Of a stretch of DNA of 64,000 nt, positions 1 through 7,871 are shown piece by piece. The position numbers were made by a program, and so were the translations under genes. The stretch's first letter is position 1. Each line of letters begins with the position of its first letter. Below the pieces are notes generated by a model that had not been told where the DNA came from, ran no database searches, and saw only the letters and a program-made list of their open reading frames with translations. The DNA comes from CAWHNT01 sp963830775 (GTDB lineage: Bacteria; Pseudomonadota; Alphaproteobacteria; Geminicoccales; Geminicoccaceae): contig CAWHNT010000026.1 in the NCBI GenBank assembly GCA_963830775.1, positions 62,001 through 126,000 of the forward strand, read 5' to 3'.

Positions 1-2
1 CG

Positions 3-560
3 TTCCTGGTCCATGGCGGCTCGTCCGGCATCGGCACCACCGCCATCCAGCTTGCCTCGGCCTTCGGCGCCACGGTGCTGGCGACCGCCGGCAGTGCCGA
101 CAAGTGCGCCGCCTGTGAGAAACTGGGCGCTGCGCGCGCCATCAATTACCGCGAGGAGGACTTCGTCGCGGCCGCCAAGGAGGCCACCGGCGGGAAGGGC
201 GTCGACCTGATCCTCGACATGGTGGGCGGCGACTATGTCGAGAAGAATCTCGCGGCGCTGAAGGTCGAGGGGCGGCTGGTGCAGATCGCCTGGCTCAAGG
301 GTGCCAAGGTCACCGCCAACTTCACCCAGCTCATGGTCAAGCGCCTGACCTGGACCGGCAGCACGCTGCGGCCGCGCTCCGTCGAGGAGAAAGGGGCGAT
401 TGCGCGAGCCCTGGAGGCCAGGGTCTGGCCGCTTCTCGCGGCCGGCAAGGTCCGGCCGTCGATCTTCCGCACCTTCCCGCTGGCCGAAGCCGCCAAGGCG
501 CATGCGCTCATGGAGACGAGCGAGCATATCGGCAAGATCGTGCTCGTCATGGCTCACTGA
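3..560 (+). CDS. NAD(P)H:quinone oxidoreductase / zinc-type alcohol dehydrogenase family, 3' part
   Basis: The frame is open from base 3, so the gene starts before the window. The first residues read FLVHGGSSGIGTTAIQLA, the glycine-rich start of the nucleotide-binding Rossmann fold of the quinone oxidoreductase branch of the MDR superfamily. Further on come the DMVGGDY motif and the C-terminal FPLAEAAKAHALMETSEHIGKIVL, which is typical of the family. About 185 residues are present out of the usual 320-335, so the catalytic N-terminal domain lies outside the window. It probably reduces quinones or enones with NADPH in the cytoplasm; the real substrate cannot be read. The MgtC gene follows 21 bases later on the same strand. 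Confidence 0.9.
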   Translation, partial: FLVHGGSSGIGTTAIQLASAFGATVLATAGSADKCAACEKLGAARAINYREEDFVAAAKEATGGKGVDLILDMVGGDYVEKNLAALKVEGRLVQIAWLKGAKVTANFTQLMVKRLTWTGSTLRPRSVEEKGAIARALEARVWPLLAAGKVRPSIFRTFPLAEAAKAHALMETSEHIGKIVLVMAH

Positions 561-581
561 CTTGATCGCCGCCCCCAAGTC

Positions 582-1148
582 ATGGAAGCGCTTACGACCC
601 ATCTCGGCCATACGGAAATCCTGATCCGTCTCGGCGTCGCCGCCGGGATCGGCTTTCTGGTCGGGCTCGAGCGCGAGCTGAAGAGCAAGAACCTGGGCCT
701 GCGCACCAACATGCTGGTGGCGATCGGTGCTGCCCTCTTCGGCCTGATCGGATCGGAGATGATGGCCCGGTTCGAGAGCATGCCGTCCGGTGCGCTGCAG
801 TTCGATCCGTCCCGGATCATCGAGGGCATCATCACCGGCATCGGCTTTCTCGGCGCCGGCGCCATCATCCAGGGCCGCCAGGACATCCACGGCGGCACGA
901 CCGCGGCGTGCGTCTGGGTCCTGGGTGGGGTCGGGCTTGCCTGCGGGCTGGGCCTCTACGGACTCGCGGTGGTGGCGGGTGCCATGCTGTTCGTGGTGCT
1001 GGCGGTGATCGGCTATTTCACCGGCAGCGGTACCTCAAAGCCGGCGCAGGAGGATCTCCCGCACACCGACCGGCGCTCGGCTCCGGCACGGGCAGCTCAG
1101 AGTGCCACCGGCGTCCAGAATGCCTCGCCGGGCCGGCCGTCGGCGTAG
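582..1148 (+). CDS. MgtC/SapB family inner-membrane protein
   Basis: A 188-residue membrane protein. Hydrophobic segments lie at about residues 12-28, 42-60, 78-96 and 105-150. Family hallmarks are GFLVGLERELKSKNLGLRT, including the ERE cluster after the first helix, and the later GFLGAGAIIQGR and GGTTAACVWVLGGVGLACG. Members are known in pathogens for adaptation to low magnesium and modulation of the F-type ATP synthase; in a free-living alphaproteobacterium the role is open. The last 30 or so residues are polar and probably cytoplasmic. The 3' end overlaps the convergent NRDE gene by 52 bases. An F1-ATPase inhibitor is encoded about 0.8 kb away, an interesting neighbour given the MgtC-ATP synthase link, though on sequence alone this may be chance. 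Confidence 0.9.
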   Translation: MEALTTHLGHTEILIRLGVAAGIGFLVGLERELKSKNLGLRTNMLVAIGAALFGLIGSEMMARFESMPSGALQFDPSRIIEGIITGIGFLGAGAIIQGRQDIHGGTTAACVWVLGGVGLACGLGLYGLAVVAGAMLFVVLAVIGYFTGSGTSKPAQEDLPHTDRRSAPARAAQSATGVQNASPGRPSA

Positions 1149-1837
1149 AGCCAGACCGGGCGCTCGCTGGGGTAGGGCGGCAGGGCCAGGAGGGAGCTGC
1201 TGACCGTGCCATAGTCGCCATCGGTGACGATGGTCATGGCGTCGCGGGGCTCGGCCGTCTCGCTCGTTCGATCCGCCAGCAGCGCCTTCCAGGCCTCCCA
1301 CTCGTTCCGGCCGGGGTCGGGCGGCGGGGCGGTGCGGAAGAGCGGCAGGTAGCGGCGGGTACGGCCCGACCCGCGGTCGTTGAGGTCTCCGGACTCCAGC
1401 ATCGATAGGCCGGGCGGGAGGGGCTCCAACCGGATCCTCGGGCCGCCGGTATTGCTCAGGAGGAAGGCGTTCTCCGCGTCGGCGATGACGAGGTTGAAGG
1501 TGCGGTAAGCGGCGGGATCGAGGTCGGCCAGGGCTTGGGCCGCGTCGCTCGCGTCCGCATGGTCCAGGGCCTCCAGCACGAGTTCGCCGCGCGAGCGCTT
1601 GCCGGGGGCGGGGCCCAGGGAGCCGCGGCGGTTGAGGACGGCGGCGACGAGGCCGTGGTCGTTGAGCCCCAGCCAGGTGCCGCCCGCCAGCTCGTCGAGG
1701 CCGGCCACGACCTCGGGGCGGTCCGGCCAGTGCCGGGCCGGCGGGCGCGCGGGCCGCGTGCGCAGCTCGTCGCGGTTGGCGGCCACGATCAAGGGCCAGG
1801 CAGCACCGGGCCTGCGCAGGGCGATCAGCGTGCACAT
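1097..1837 (-). CDS. NRDE/TANGO2 family protein
   Basis: The start at 1837 gives MCTLIALRRPG, which puts cysteine at position 2 as in NRDE proteins, where that residue is thought to become an N-terminal nucleophile. A longer frame back to 1930 exists but lacks this logic. The defining AANRDE motif follows at about residue 18, then LAGGTWLGLNDHGLVAAVLN, the Ntn-hydrolase-like core. The length of about 246 residues is normal. The eukaryotic relative TANGO2 has been linked to haem handling and lipid metabolism; the bacterial function is not settled. The gene is convergent with MgtC and overlaps it by 52 bases. Confidence 0.88.
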   Translation of the reverse strand: MCTLIALRRPGAAWPLIVAANRDELRTRPARPPARHWPDRPEVVAGLDELAGGTWLGLNDHGLVAAVLNRRGSLGPAPGKRSRGELVLEALDHADASDAAQALADLDPAAYRTFNLVIADAENAFLLSNTGGPRIRLEPLPPGLSMLESGDLNDRGSGRTRRYLPLFRTAPPPDPGRNEWEAWKALLADRTSETAEPRDAMTIVTDGDYGTVSSSLLALPPYPSERPVWLYADGRPGEAFWTPVAL

Positions 1838-1944
1838 CCGGCTTTGATCTCGCATTCGCGTGCGCGAGGCGGTCGGCCTACTCGCGCCGGTTCGGGAGCG
1901 CCTATATGTAGGGTCGGCATCAGGCGCCAACAGAAGGACAGGCC

Positions 1945-2268
1945 ATGACCACCTTCAACGATCGGGAGCGGGGCGAGGAGGCGAGGTTCCGCCACGACCA
2001 GGAGCTCGGCTTCAAGGTCCGCAACCGGCGCAACAAGCTGTTCGGCCTCTGGCTCGCGGACGAGTATCTGGGCCTCACCGGCGACAAGGCCACGGACTAT
2101 GCCAAGGACGTGGTGATGGCCGATTTCGAGGCCCCGGGCGATGCCGACATGATGCGCAAGGTGAAGGACGACCTCTCCGCCGCCGGCAAGACCGTGTCCG
2201 ACCATCTCCTGGAGAAGCGGCTGCGCGAGCTGGAGGGTCTGGCACGGCAGCAGGTGCAGAGCGAGTGA
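1945..2268 (+). CDS. F1FO-ATPase inhibitor, zeta subunit (DUF1476)
   Basis: A 107-residue, mostly helical protein beginning MTTFNDRERGEEARFRHDQE. This matches the alphaproteobacterial zeta subunit, whose disordered N-terminus is known from Paracoccus denitrificans to enter the F1 catalytic head and block ATP hydrolysis. The middle LGLTGDKATDYAKDVVMADFEAPG and the C-terminal helix complete the four-helix domain. It should act in the cytoplasm on F1-ATPase to stop wasteful ATP hydrolysis. Its stop overlaps the GTG start of the next gene, so the ATPase inhibitor and a complex II assembly factor appear translationally coupled. The family is essentially alphaproteobacterial, which is the main taxonomic clue at this end of the window. 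Confidence 0.92.
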   Translation: MTTFNDRERGEEARFRHDQELGFKVRNRRNKLFGLWLADEYLGLTGDKATDYAKDVVMADFEAPGDADMMRKVKDDLSAAGKTVSDHLLEKRLRELEGLARQQVQSE

Positions 2269-2456
2269 GCGACGCAGCGACGGCTCCGCGCTCCCGGGAC
2301 GAGGGCGCGTCGCCCGGGCCGGCACCCGCACAGGTGGAGCCGCCGCCTTCGCCGCCTGCCCCGGAGCAGCTGCCCGGGGAGATCAATGGCCCGAGGGGGC
2401 CGGAGCCCACCCGTTTTGGCGATTGGGAGAAGGGTGGACGCTGCACCGACTTCTAG
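2265..2456 (+). CDS. SDHAF4-like succinate dehydrogenase assembly factor (DUF1674)
   Basis: A 63-residue protein started by GTG at 2265, which overlaps the upstream TGA (GTGA). The N-terminal two thirds are a low-complexity proline/alanine/glutamate stretch. The C-terminus ends EINGPRGPEPTRFGDWEKGG then RCTDF, the diagnostic SDHAF4/DUF1674 signature. In mitochondria and bacteria this family binds flavinylated SdhA and helps assembly of complex II. No sdh genes are in the window. The coupling to the ATPase zeta inhibitor groups two small respiratory-chain helper proteins. The 3' end overlaps the predicted N-terminus of the EamA gene if that gene starts at 2386; a GTG at 2434 shortens the overlap. 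Confidence 0.85.
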   Translation: MSDAATAPRSRDEGASPGPAPAQVEPPPSPPAPEQLPGEINGPRGPEPTRFGDWEKGGRCTDF

Positions 2457-3366
2457 GTCGGCCCCAGCGGTTCCGCCGCTGGCGCTGGTCCTGATCGGTG
2501 CGGTGAGCTTTCTCTGGGGGACGAACTGGCCCGCCATGAAGGTGGCGGTGGGCGAGATGTCCCCCTGGCTCTTTCGCACCGCCTGCATCGCGATCAGCTC
2601 GGCGGGCCTGCTGGCACTCGCCGCCGCGTCGGGCGAGCGGATGCGCCTGCACCGCCGCAACCTGCCCGTCATGCTGCCGGCGGCACTCCTGGGTGTGACC
2701 GGCTGGAACATCTTCTCGGCCTTCGGCCTCGTCCACATGGAGGGGGGCCGGGCGGCGATCCTGGCCTACACCATGCCGGTCTGGACCGCACTTCTGGCCA
2801 TCCCGCTTCTGGGTGAGCGCCTGGACGGCCGCCGCATCGGCGCCCTGGTCCTCGGCATGGCGGCCGTGGCGCTGCTTGCCGGGCCCGACCTCGTGGCCGG
2901 GCGCGGCGGCCTGCTGGGCCCCCTCTTCATGCTCCTGGCCGCTTTCGCCTGGGCCGGCGGCATCGTGGCGCTCAAGCTGCGCCCGATGGGCTTGGGCGTG
3001 CTGGCGCTCACGGGCTGGCAGCTGCTGCTGGGTGGCATCCCGATCTTCGTTGCCACGGCCATCCTGGAGCACCATCCGGACCTTTCCCACCTCACCTGGC
3101 GCGGCGTGGCCGGCACGCTCTACGCCGCCCTGGTCGGCCTCACCTTCTGCATGGCCGCCTACAACAAGATCGTCCTCATGCTCCCGGCCGGCATCGCCGC
3201 GATCAGCATCCTGCTGATCCCGCCCGTGGGCCTGTTCAGCTCGGCCCTGCTCCTGGGCGAGGCCATCGGCCCGCGCGAGATCGGCTCCCTGGCCCTGGTC
3301 GTGGCCGCGGTGGCACTGGTGCTGATGCCGCGGGCCAGCGCACCGGCACCCGCCCGATCCCCTTGA
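2386..3366 (+). CDS. EamA/DMT-superfamily permease
   Basis: About 310-326 residues with ten hydrophobic helices arranged as two EamA repeats. The first starts at VSFLWGTNWPAMKVAVGEMSP and the second at MLLAAFAWAGGIVALKL. The motif WRGVAGTLYAALVGLTFCMA before helix 9 is also typical. DMT permeases export amino acids, nucleosides or small metabolites; the substrate cannot be read. The ATG at 2386 lies inside the SDHAF4 gene; a GTG at 2434 is an alternative that still keeps all ten helices. The gene ends about 160 bases before the amide regulatory operon and has no obvious functional tie to it. Confidence 0.88.
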   Translation: MARGGRSPPVLAIGRRVDAAPTSRSAPAVPPLALVLIGAVSFLWGTNWPAMKVAVGEMSPWLFRTACIAISSAGLLALAAASGERMRLHRRNLPVMLPAALLGVTGWNIFSAFGLVHMEGGRAAILAYTMPVWTALLAIPLLGERLDGRRIGALVLGMAAVALLAGPDLVAGRGGLLGPLFMLLAAFAWAGGIVALKLRPMGLGVLALTGWQLLLGGIPIFVATAILEHHPDLSHLTWRGVAGTLYAALVGLTFCMAAYNKIVLMLPAGIAAISILLIPPVGLFSSALLLGEAIGPREIGSLALVVAAVALVLMPRASAPAPARSP

Positions 3367-3399
3367 CGGCGGCCGCGAAAGCGGCGAATCCTCATCCCC

Positions 3400-3413
3400 G
3401 AGCAGCGCTGCTC
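3400..3413. promoter_or_regulatory. 14-base perfect palindrome in the amiC leader
   Basis: GAGCAGCGCTGCTC is a perfect inverted repeat between the EamA gene and the amiC-like gene. It could be an operator half-site pair or the first hairpin of a structured leader, with a terminator-like hairpin about 65 bases downstream. No binding protein is implied by the sequence itself. Confidence 0.3.
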
Positions 3414-3476
3414 TGGCCGGGTGCGAGCCCGTCCATCGTCGTGATACCCCGTCCATTCCGGTCTTGAGGCAACGGA

Positions 3477-3504
3477 GCCCGCGGCAGCAGCCGCCGGGTC
3501 TTTT
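3477..3504 (+). terminator. Intrinsic terminator-like hairpin just upstream of amiC (possible attenuator)
   Basis: GCGGC (3481-3485) pairs with GCCGC (3490-3494) around an AGCA loop. The stem continues with CCC (3478-3480) against GGG (3496-3498) past one bulged C. The run TCTTTT follows at 3499-3504. The structure ends only about 25 bases before the amiC ATG at 3530 and 17 bases before its AGGAGG. Such a position is odd for a simple terminator of the EamA gene and natural for an attenuator. The downstream operon encodes an ANTAR antiterminator, which acts on exactly such structures. The ANTAR dual-hexaloop recognition motif was not clearly identified. Confidence 0.45.
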
Positions 3505-3529
3505 CGCGTTTACGGCTTCGAGGAGGCGC

Positions 3530-4696
3530 ATGGCACGGCGAGGCATCGTCAGGATCGGCCTCTTGTTCTCGGTCACCGGGCCCTATGCCACGCTCGGTCG
3601 CGCCATGCTCAACGGCGCCCTGCTGGCGGTGGCCGAGATCAACGAGGCCCCGGAGTTCCGCTTCGTCCTGGAGCCGGTGATCGTCGACCCCGGCGGGCGC
3701 AATGCCGAGTACGCCGCTGCGGCCCAGCGCCTGCTCGCGGGTGAGGGCCTCGTCCACATCGTCGGCTGCTACACCTCCTCCTCGCGCAAGGAGGTGCTGC
3801 CCTACTTCGAGAAGCATGACGGCCTGCTCTGGTACCCCTCGCACTACGAGGGCTTCGAGAGCAGCGAGAACGTCGTCTACACCGGTGCGGCCCCCAACCA
3901 GCACATCCTGCCGCTGGTCGAGCATCTGCTGCGCTGCTGCGGCGACCGGGCCTGGTGCGTCGGCTCGAACTACATCTGGGCCTGGGAGAACAACAAGATC
4001 CTGCGCGAGGCGGTGCAGGGTGCCGGCGGCACGGTGCTGGCCGAGCGCTACTTCCCCGTCGGCGAGAGCGACTTCGACGCCGTGATCCGCCAGATCATGG
4101 CGGCCCGGCCGAGCTTCGTCTTCAACACGCTGATCGGCACCTCGGCCTACGCCTTCTTCCGCGCCTTCCGCGGCGCATCGTCGGACCGCGGGCTCGACCA
4201 GCCGCGCGTGATGCCGGTCGCCAGCTGCTCGCTCTCGGAGCCGGAGCTGATCGAGATCGGGCCCGCAGCCTGCGCCGGCCACATCAGCTCCAGCGTCTAC
4301 TTCGAGAGCATCGAGGGTCCGCGCAACGCCGCCTTCGTTGCCGCCTACCGGCGCATGTTCCCCGATGCCGGCCCCACCTCGGCCGATGCCGAATCCTCCT
4401 ACCTCGCCGTGCATCTCCTGGCCCGTGCCCTGCGCCGGGCGCGAGGGCAGGCCCTGGACGAGGTGCGCGAGGCGCTGGCGCAGGTCTCGATGGAGGCACC
4501 GCAGGGACACGTCCACATCGATCGCGACAACCGGCACTCCTACCTGACGCCGCGGATCGGGATCTCGAACGCGCGAGGCGGCTTCGACATCATCTACGAG
4601 GCTCCGGCCCCGGTGAAGCCCGACCCCTATCTCGTCTGGCATGATCCCAAGGCCCAGCCGGAGCGTCAGCCGCCGGTGCTGAGGGTCGTGAAATGA
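3530..4696 (+). CDS. AmiC-like cytoplasmic amide sensor (periplasmic-binding-protein fold)
   Basis: A protein of about 388 residues with the branched-chain/amide-binding fold but no signal peptide. It begins MARRGIVRIGLLFSVTGPYA with AGGAGG at 3521-3526, so it should stay in the cytoplasm, as AmiC of Pseudomonas does. Family motifs include VGCYTSSSRKEVLPYFEKHD, LLWYPSHYEGFESSENVVYT and CVGSNYIWAWENNKI. AmiC binds short aliphatic amides and holds the antiterminator AmiR inactive until ligand arrives. The next gene is an AmiR-like ANTAR protein that overlaps it by four bases (ATGA), reproducing the classic amiC-amiR pair. A frame extending back to 3464 has no ribosome site and was not used. Which amide is sensed (formamide, acetamide, urea) is not readable. 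Confidence 0.85.
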   Translation: MARRGIVRIGLLFSVTGPYATLGRAMLNGALLAVAEINEAPEFRFVLEPVIVDPGGRNAEYAAAAQRLLAGEGLVHIVGCYTSSSRKEVLPYFEKHDGLLWYPSHYEGFESSENVVYTGAAPNQHILPLVEHLLRCCGDRAWCVGSNYIWAWENNKILREAVQGAGGTVLAERYFPVGESDFDAVIRQIMAARPSFVFNTLIGTSAYAFFRAFRGASSDRGLDQPRVMPVASCSLSEPELIEIGPAACAGHISSSVYFESIEGPRNAAFVAAYRRMFPDAGPTSADAESSYLAVHLLARALRRARGQALDEVREALAQVSMEAPQGHVHIDRDNRHSYLTPRIGISNARGGFDIIYEAPAPVKPDPYLVWHDPKAQPERQPPVLRVVK

Positions 4697-5316
4697 CCCG
4701 GCGCCTGGCCATGGTGCAGAACTTCCGCGGCGTGCGGGCAGTCGTGCTTCATCTGCCGGACCGCAACCGGGCGGTGCTCACGGAGACGCTGGGCAAGCTG
4801 GGCCTGAGCGTGCTGGCGCTGGAGCCGGGGAACGTCCCGGCCGAGGCCGCCACCCTCGACGGCGCCCAGCTCGTTCTCTTCGACGCGGACGCCAGCGAGG
4901 GCGATGTGCTGCCCTGGACGGCGGGCACGGCACCCATCCCGCTGATCGCCGTGATCGGGCTCGAGACTCCGAGCCGGCTGCATCGCGCCTTTGCGCAGCT
5001 GCCGGCGGCCGTGCTGCAGAAGCCGATCCGCACCACCGGCATCTACACGGCCCTCTTCTTCGCCGCGAACGAGCACCGTCGCCGGCTGGAGGTGCAGGAG
5101 CAGCTGCGCTCGCTCCAGGCCCGGCACGGCGCCCGGCGCTTCGTCATCAAGGCGGTGGTCGAGCTGATGCGGGCGCGTGGCGTCGACGATGACGAGGCCC
5201 ACCGCATCTTGCGCAAGGAGAGCATGCGCCAGCGCACCACCGTCGAGGAGTTGGCCGTCCGCCTCGTGGCGGCGGCAGGGCCGGCCGCGGGCAGCGTCGC
5301 GGCAAAAGAGGCATGA
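4693..5316 (+). CDS. AmiR-like ANTAR-domain transcription antiterminator
   Basis: A 207-residue protein. The N-terminal pseudo-receiver domain (about 1-125) includes VLFDADASEGDVLP and VLQKPIRTTGIYTALFFAA. A short coiled coil (about 128-145, EHRRRLEVQEQLRSL) leads into a C-terminal ANTAR three-helix domain (about 150-195, with VELMRARGVDDDEAHRILRK). AmiR-type proteins bind nascent RNA and prevent formation of a terminator hairpin. The start overlaps the amiC stop (ATGA), which suits the known stoichiometric AmiC-AmiR complex. Likely targets are the terminator-like hairpin before amiC (3477-3504) and possibly the strong hairpin at 6913-6950. The conserved receiver phosphorylation site is not evident, as expected for AmiR, which is not phosphorylated. 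Confidence 0.88.
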   Translation: MTRRLAMVQNFRGVRAVVLHLPDRNRAVLTETLGKLGLSVLALEPGNVPAEAATLDGAQLVLFDADASEGDVLPWTAGTAPIPLIAVIGLETPSRLHRAFAQLPAAVLQKPIRTTGIYTALFFAANEHRRRLEVQEQLRSLQARHGARRFVIKAVVELMRARGVDDDEAHRILRKESMRQRTTVEELAVRLVAAAGPAAGSVAAKEA

Positions 5317-5339
5317 CCAAAGGGACGAGGGAGAGTTGC

Positions 5340-6884
5340 ATGGCCGAGAACGAGAAGACGCCGATCGACGCGACCGTCGGTCCTGAGCCTTCCGGCCCCA
5401 CCGCCGACCGCAGGGGCGTGTTCAAGGCTGCTGCCGGAGCGGCCGGTCTGGTCGCCGGCTTCAGCGGCGGCGCCCCCACCTATCTGCGCGACTTCAGCTT
5501 CACCAAGGCCGTACGGGCGCAGGGCTCAGGGCCGGTGAAGCTCGGCTTCATCGAGGACGAGAGCGGCAATCTCTCGGTCTACGGCCTGCAGAAGCTGCAC
5601 GCAGCGCAGCTCGCGGTGAAGGAGATCAACGAGGGCAAGACGCTGAAGGGGGCACCCAATATCGGCGCCGGCTTCCTGGGGGCGATGGGTACCGTCGCCG
5701 CCAAGCCGCCCACGATCAGCAAAGAGGGCACGGCCCTCGACCTCACCGACGATGGCGGTGCCAAGGACCGCACCGATCTCGTCTATGACGAGGATGACGA
5801 GATCCTGATCGATTCCGGCGAGCAGGGTGTGCTCGGCCGCGAGCTCCAGCTCCTGTCGCTCGACGGACAGAGCAACAACGCGCTCTGGCAGCAGCTTGCC
5901 CGCCGCCTGATCCAGCAGGACAAGGTCGACGTGCTGGTGGCCGGATTTGCCAGTGCCGAGCGCGAGGCGATCCGCCCGATCGTCGACCAGTTCAAGCAGC
6001 TCTACTTCTACACCAACCAGTACGAAGGCGGTGTCGCCGACGCCAACACCTTCTGCACCGGGCCGGTCTGCGAGCAGCAGGTGATCCCGACCGTGCAGTA
6101 CATGGTCGAGAAGTTCGGCCCGCGCGCCTACACCATCGCCGCTGACTACAATTTCGGCCAGCTCACCGCCGCCTGGACCCGGGCCTACATTCCGCTGGTC
6201 GGCGGGCAGATCATCGGCGAGGAGTTCATCCCGCTCTCGGTCTCGGAGTTCAGCCAGGTCATCGCCCGCATCCAGCAGGCCAAGCCCGACTGGGTGATGA
6301 CCCTGCTGGTGGGCCAGAACCACCACAACTACTACCCGCAGGCGGCAGCCGCCGGCCTCAAGTTCCCGATGGCCTCGACCGTGAACATGGCCCAGGGCTA
6401 CGAGCACAAGCGCTTCCCGGCCCCCTCGATGGCCAACATGCACAACGCCATCCAGTACCAGCTCGAGGTCCCGACCGCGCGCAACCGGGCCTTCGTCAAG
6501 CGCTGGATGGCGATGTTCCCGCAAGACCAGTATATCGGCGAGATGGCGCAGAACACCTACTTCACCATCCACATGTACGCGAAAGCGGCGCGCCTGGCTG
6601 GCACCACGGACCAGCAGACGGTGAAGAAGTGCCTGGAGCTGGGCTGGAATATCGAAGCGCCCGAGGGCAGCGTCTTCCTCGAGCCCGGCACGCATCACTG
6701 CGCCCACCCGATCCGGCTCGCGGTCTGCGACGAGAACCACAATGTCAGCTTCGTGCGCGACTGGCCGATGATCCAGGCCTGGTGGCTCCAGCGCCTGGGC
6801 GTCAACCTCGTCCGCAACCCCGAGTACAAGCAGTACACGCCGGACGAGGACCCCTACTTCAGCATGTTCGGCAAGAAGACCTGA
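5340..6884 (+). CDS. Amide/urea ABC transporter substrate-binding protein (UrtA/FmdD-type), cassette 1
   Basis: About 514 residues. The ATG at 5340 is preceded by GAGGGAG; an ATG at 5313 overlapping the amiR stop is an alternative that adds nine residues. The N-terminus carries a twin-arginine signal, DRRGVFKAAAGAAGLVAGF, so the protein is probably exported folded by Tat. The mature part has the Peripl_BP_5 fold: KLGFIEDESGNLSVYGLQKL, FYTNQYEGGVADANTFCTGP, YNFGQLTAAWTRAYIPLVGG. It is longer than UrtA (about 400) because of an acidic insert near residues 105-150. It heads a five-gene transporter. A strong hairpin (6913-6950) separates it from the permease genes, which may keep its expression higher than theirs. 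Confidence 0.87.
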   Translation: MAENEKTPIDATVGPEPSGPTADRRGVFKAAAGAAGLVAGFSGGAPTYLRDFSFTKAVRAQGSGPVKLGFIEDESGNLSVYGLQKLHAAQLAVKEINEGKTLKGAPNIGAGFLGAMGTVAAKPPTISKEGTALDLTDDGGAKDRTDLVYDEDDEILIDSGEQGVLGRELQLLSLDGQSNNALWQQLARRLIQQDKVDVLVAGFASAEREAIRPIVDQFKQLYFYTNQYEGGVADANTFCTGPVCEQQVIPTVQYMVEKFGPRAYTIAADYNFGQLTAAWTRAYIPLVGGQIIGEEFIPLSVSEFSQVIARIQQAKPDWVMTLLVGQNHHNYYPQAAAAGLKFPMASTVNMAQGYEHKRFPAPSMANMHNAIQYQLEVPTARNRAFVKRWMAMFPQDQYIGEMAQNTYFTIHMYAKAARLAGTTDQQTVKKCLELGWNIEAPEGSVFLEPGTHHCAHPIRLAVCDENHNVSFVRDWPMIQAWWLQRLGVNLVRNPEYKQYTPDEDPYFSMFGKKT

Positions 6885-6912
6885 AGTAGCCCGCGAACCT
6901 TTCCTTCCGCCC

Positions 6913-6950
6913 CTTCTGTCACCCCTGCCTCCGGGCGGGGGTGACAGAAG
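6913..6950 (+). terminator. Strong 13-bp hairpin between binding-protein and permease genes
   Basis: CTTCTGTCACCCC (6913-6925) is perfectly complementary to GGGGTGACAGAAG (6938-6950), with a 13-base GC-rich loop. No U-run follows. It is therefore either a weak or factor-assisted terminator, or an mRNA 3'-end protecting hairpin that gives the binding protein excess transcript over the permeases. An ANTAR antiterminator encoded upstream makes regulated read-through possible. Confidence 0.6.
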
Positions 6951-6977
6951 AGATGAGTTGAGGAGACGAAGCTAGGA

Positions 6978-7871
6978 ATGGACGGACTGGCCGTCGTCGC
7001 GAGCGTGCTCTACCAGCTGGGCACCAACGGGGCCTTCCTGCTGCTGTCGGCGCTGGGGCTGATCGTCATCCTCGGCATGATGAACATCATCAACCTCGCC
7101 CATGGCGAGCTGATGATGATGGGCGCCTACACCGCCTCGCTGACCTACCATCGGGGCGTGCCGTACCCGCTGGCGGTGCTGCTGGCCTTCCTCGTGGTCG
7201 GCCTGTTCGGCGCGGTGCTCGAGCGGCTGGTCGTCCGCCGCTTCTACGGCCGTGAGCTGGGTGCTCTCGTCGTGACCTGGGGCATCAGCCTCATCATGGC
7301 GCAAGGCACGCTGCTCCTGCTCGGCCCCTTCCTCCCGTCGATACCGATCCCCGGCGGCTCCTTCTCCGTCGGCGTCTATTCCTTCTCCGACTACTGGATC
7401 GGCCTCATCGTCATCGCGGCCCTGGTCGTGCTGGCGCTGTGGTGGCTCTACAACCGCACCACCTTCGGCCTCCAGGCCCGAGCCACCATGCAGAACGCCG
7501 CCATGGCCAAGGCGCTGGGGGTCGACACCGCGCGCGTCTACATGCTCACCTTCAGCCTCGGCGCCGGTCTTGCGGGGTTCAGCGGTGCCCTCCTGGCACC
7601 CACGACCTCGATCGCCCCCACCATGGGTCAGCAGTTCGTGGCCCCGGCCTTCATCACCGTGGTCGTGGGCGGGGCCGCCAACGTGATCGCCGGTGCGGTC
7701 GGCAGCTCCGTCCTCCTCTCGCTGGTGAAGACGCCGGTGGGCTTCCTGTTCGGCGCCTTCCTCGGCACGGTGGCGTTGCTTCTGGCCGCCCTGGTCATCA
7801 TCCGCCTGATGCCCGACGGCATCTCGGCCGCGATCCAGCGCCGTCTCGACCAGCGCGCGACGCTCACCTGA
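6978..7871 (+). CDS. Branched-chain/urea-type ABC permease (LivH/UrtB family), cassette 1
   Basis: A 297-residue inner-membrane permease with about eight helices. The hallmark MMNIINLAHGELMMMGAYT follows the first helix, and EAA-loop-like motifs lie in the C-terminal half (VRAIIQ-type region as LQARATMQNAAMAKALGVD). The C-terminal GQQFVAPAFITVVVGGAANV is also typical. It pairs with the LivM-like permease that follows; the two genes overlap by one base (TGATG). Together with the two ATPases it moves the ligand delivered by the Tat-exported binding protein. The AmiCR context and the adjacent acetamidase favour short amides or urea over branched-chain amino acids. Confidence 0.9.
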   Translation: MDGLAVVASVLYQLGTNGAFLLLSALGLIVILGMMNIINLAHGELMMMGAYTASLTYHRGVPYPLAVLLAFLVVGLFGAVLERLVVRRFYGRELGALVVTWGISLIMAQGTLLLLGPFLPSIPIPGGSFSVGVYSFSDYWIGLIVIAALVVLALWWLYNRTTFGLQARATMQNAAMAKALGVDTARVYMLTFSLGAGLAGFSGALLAPTTSIAPTMGQQFVAPAFITVVVGGAANVIAGAVGSSVLLSLVKTPVGFLFGAFLGTVALLLAALVIIRLMPDGISAAIQRRLDQRATLT

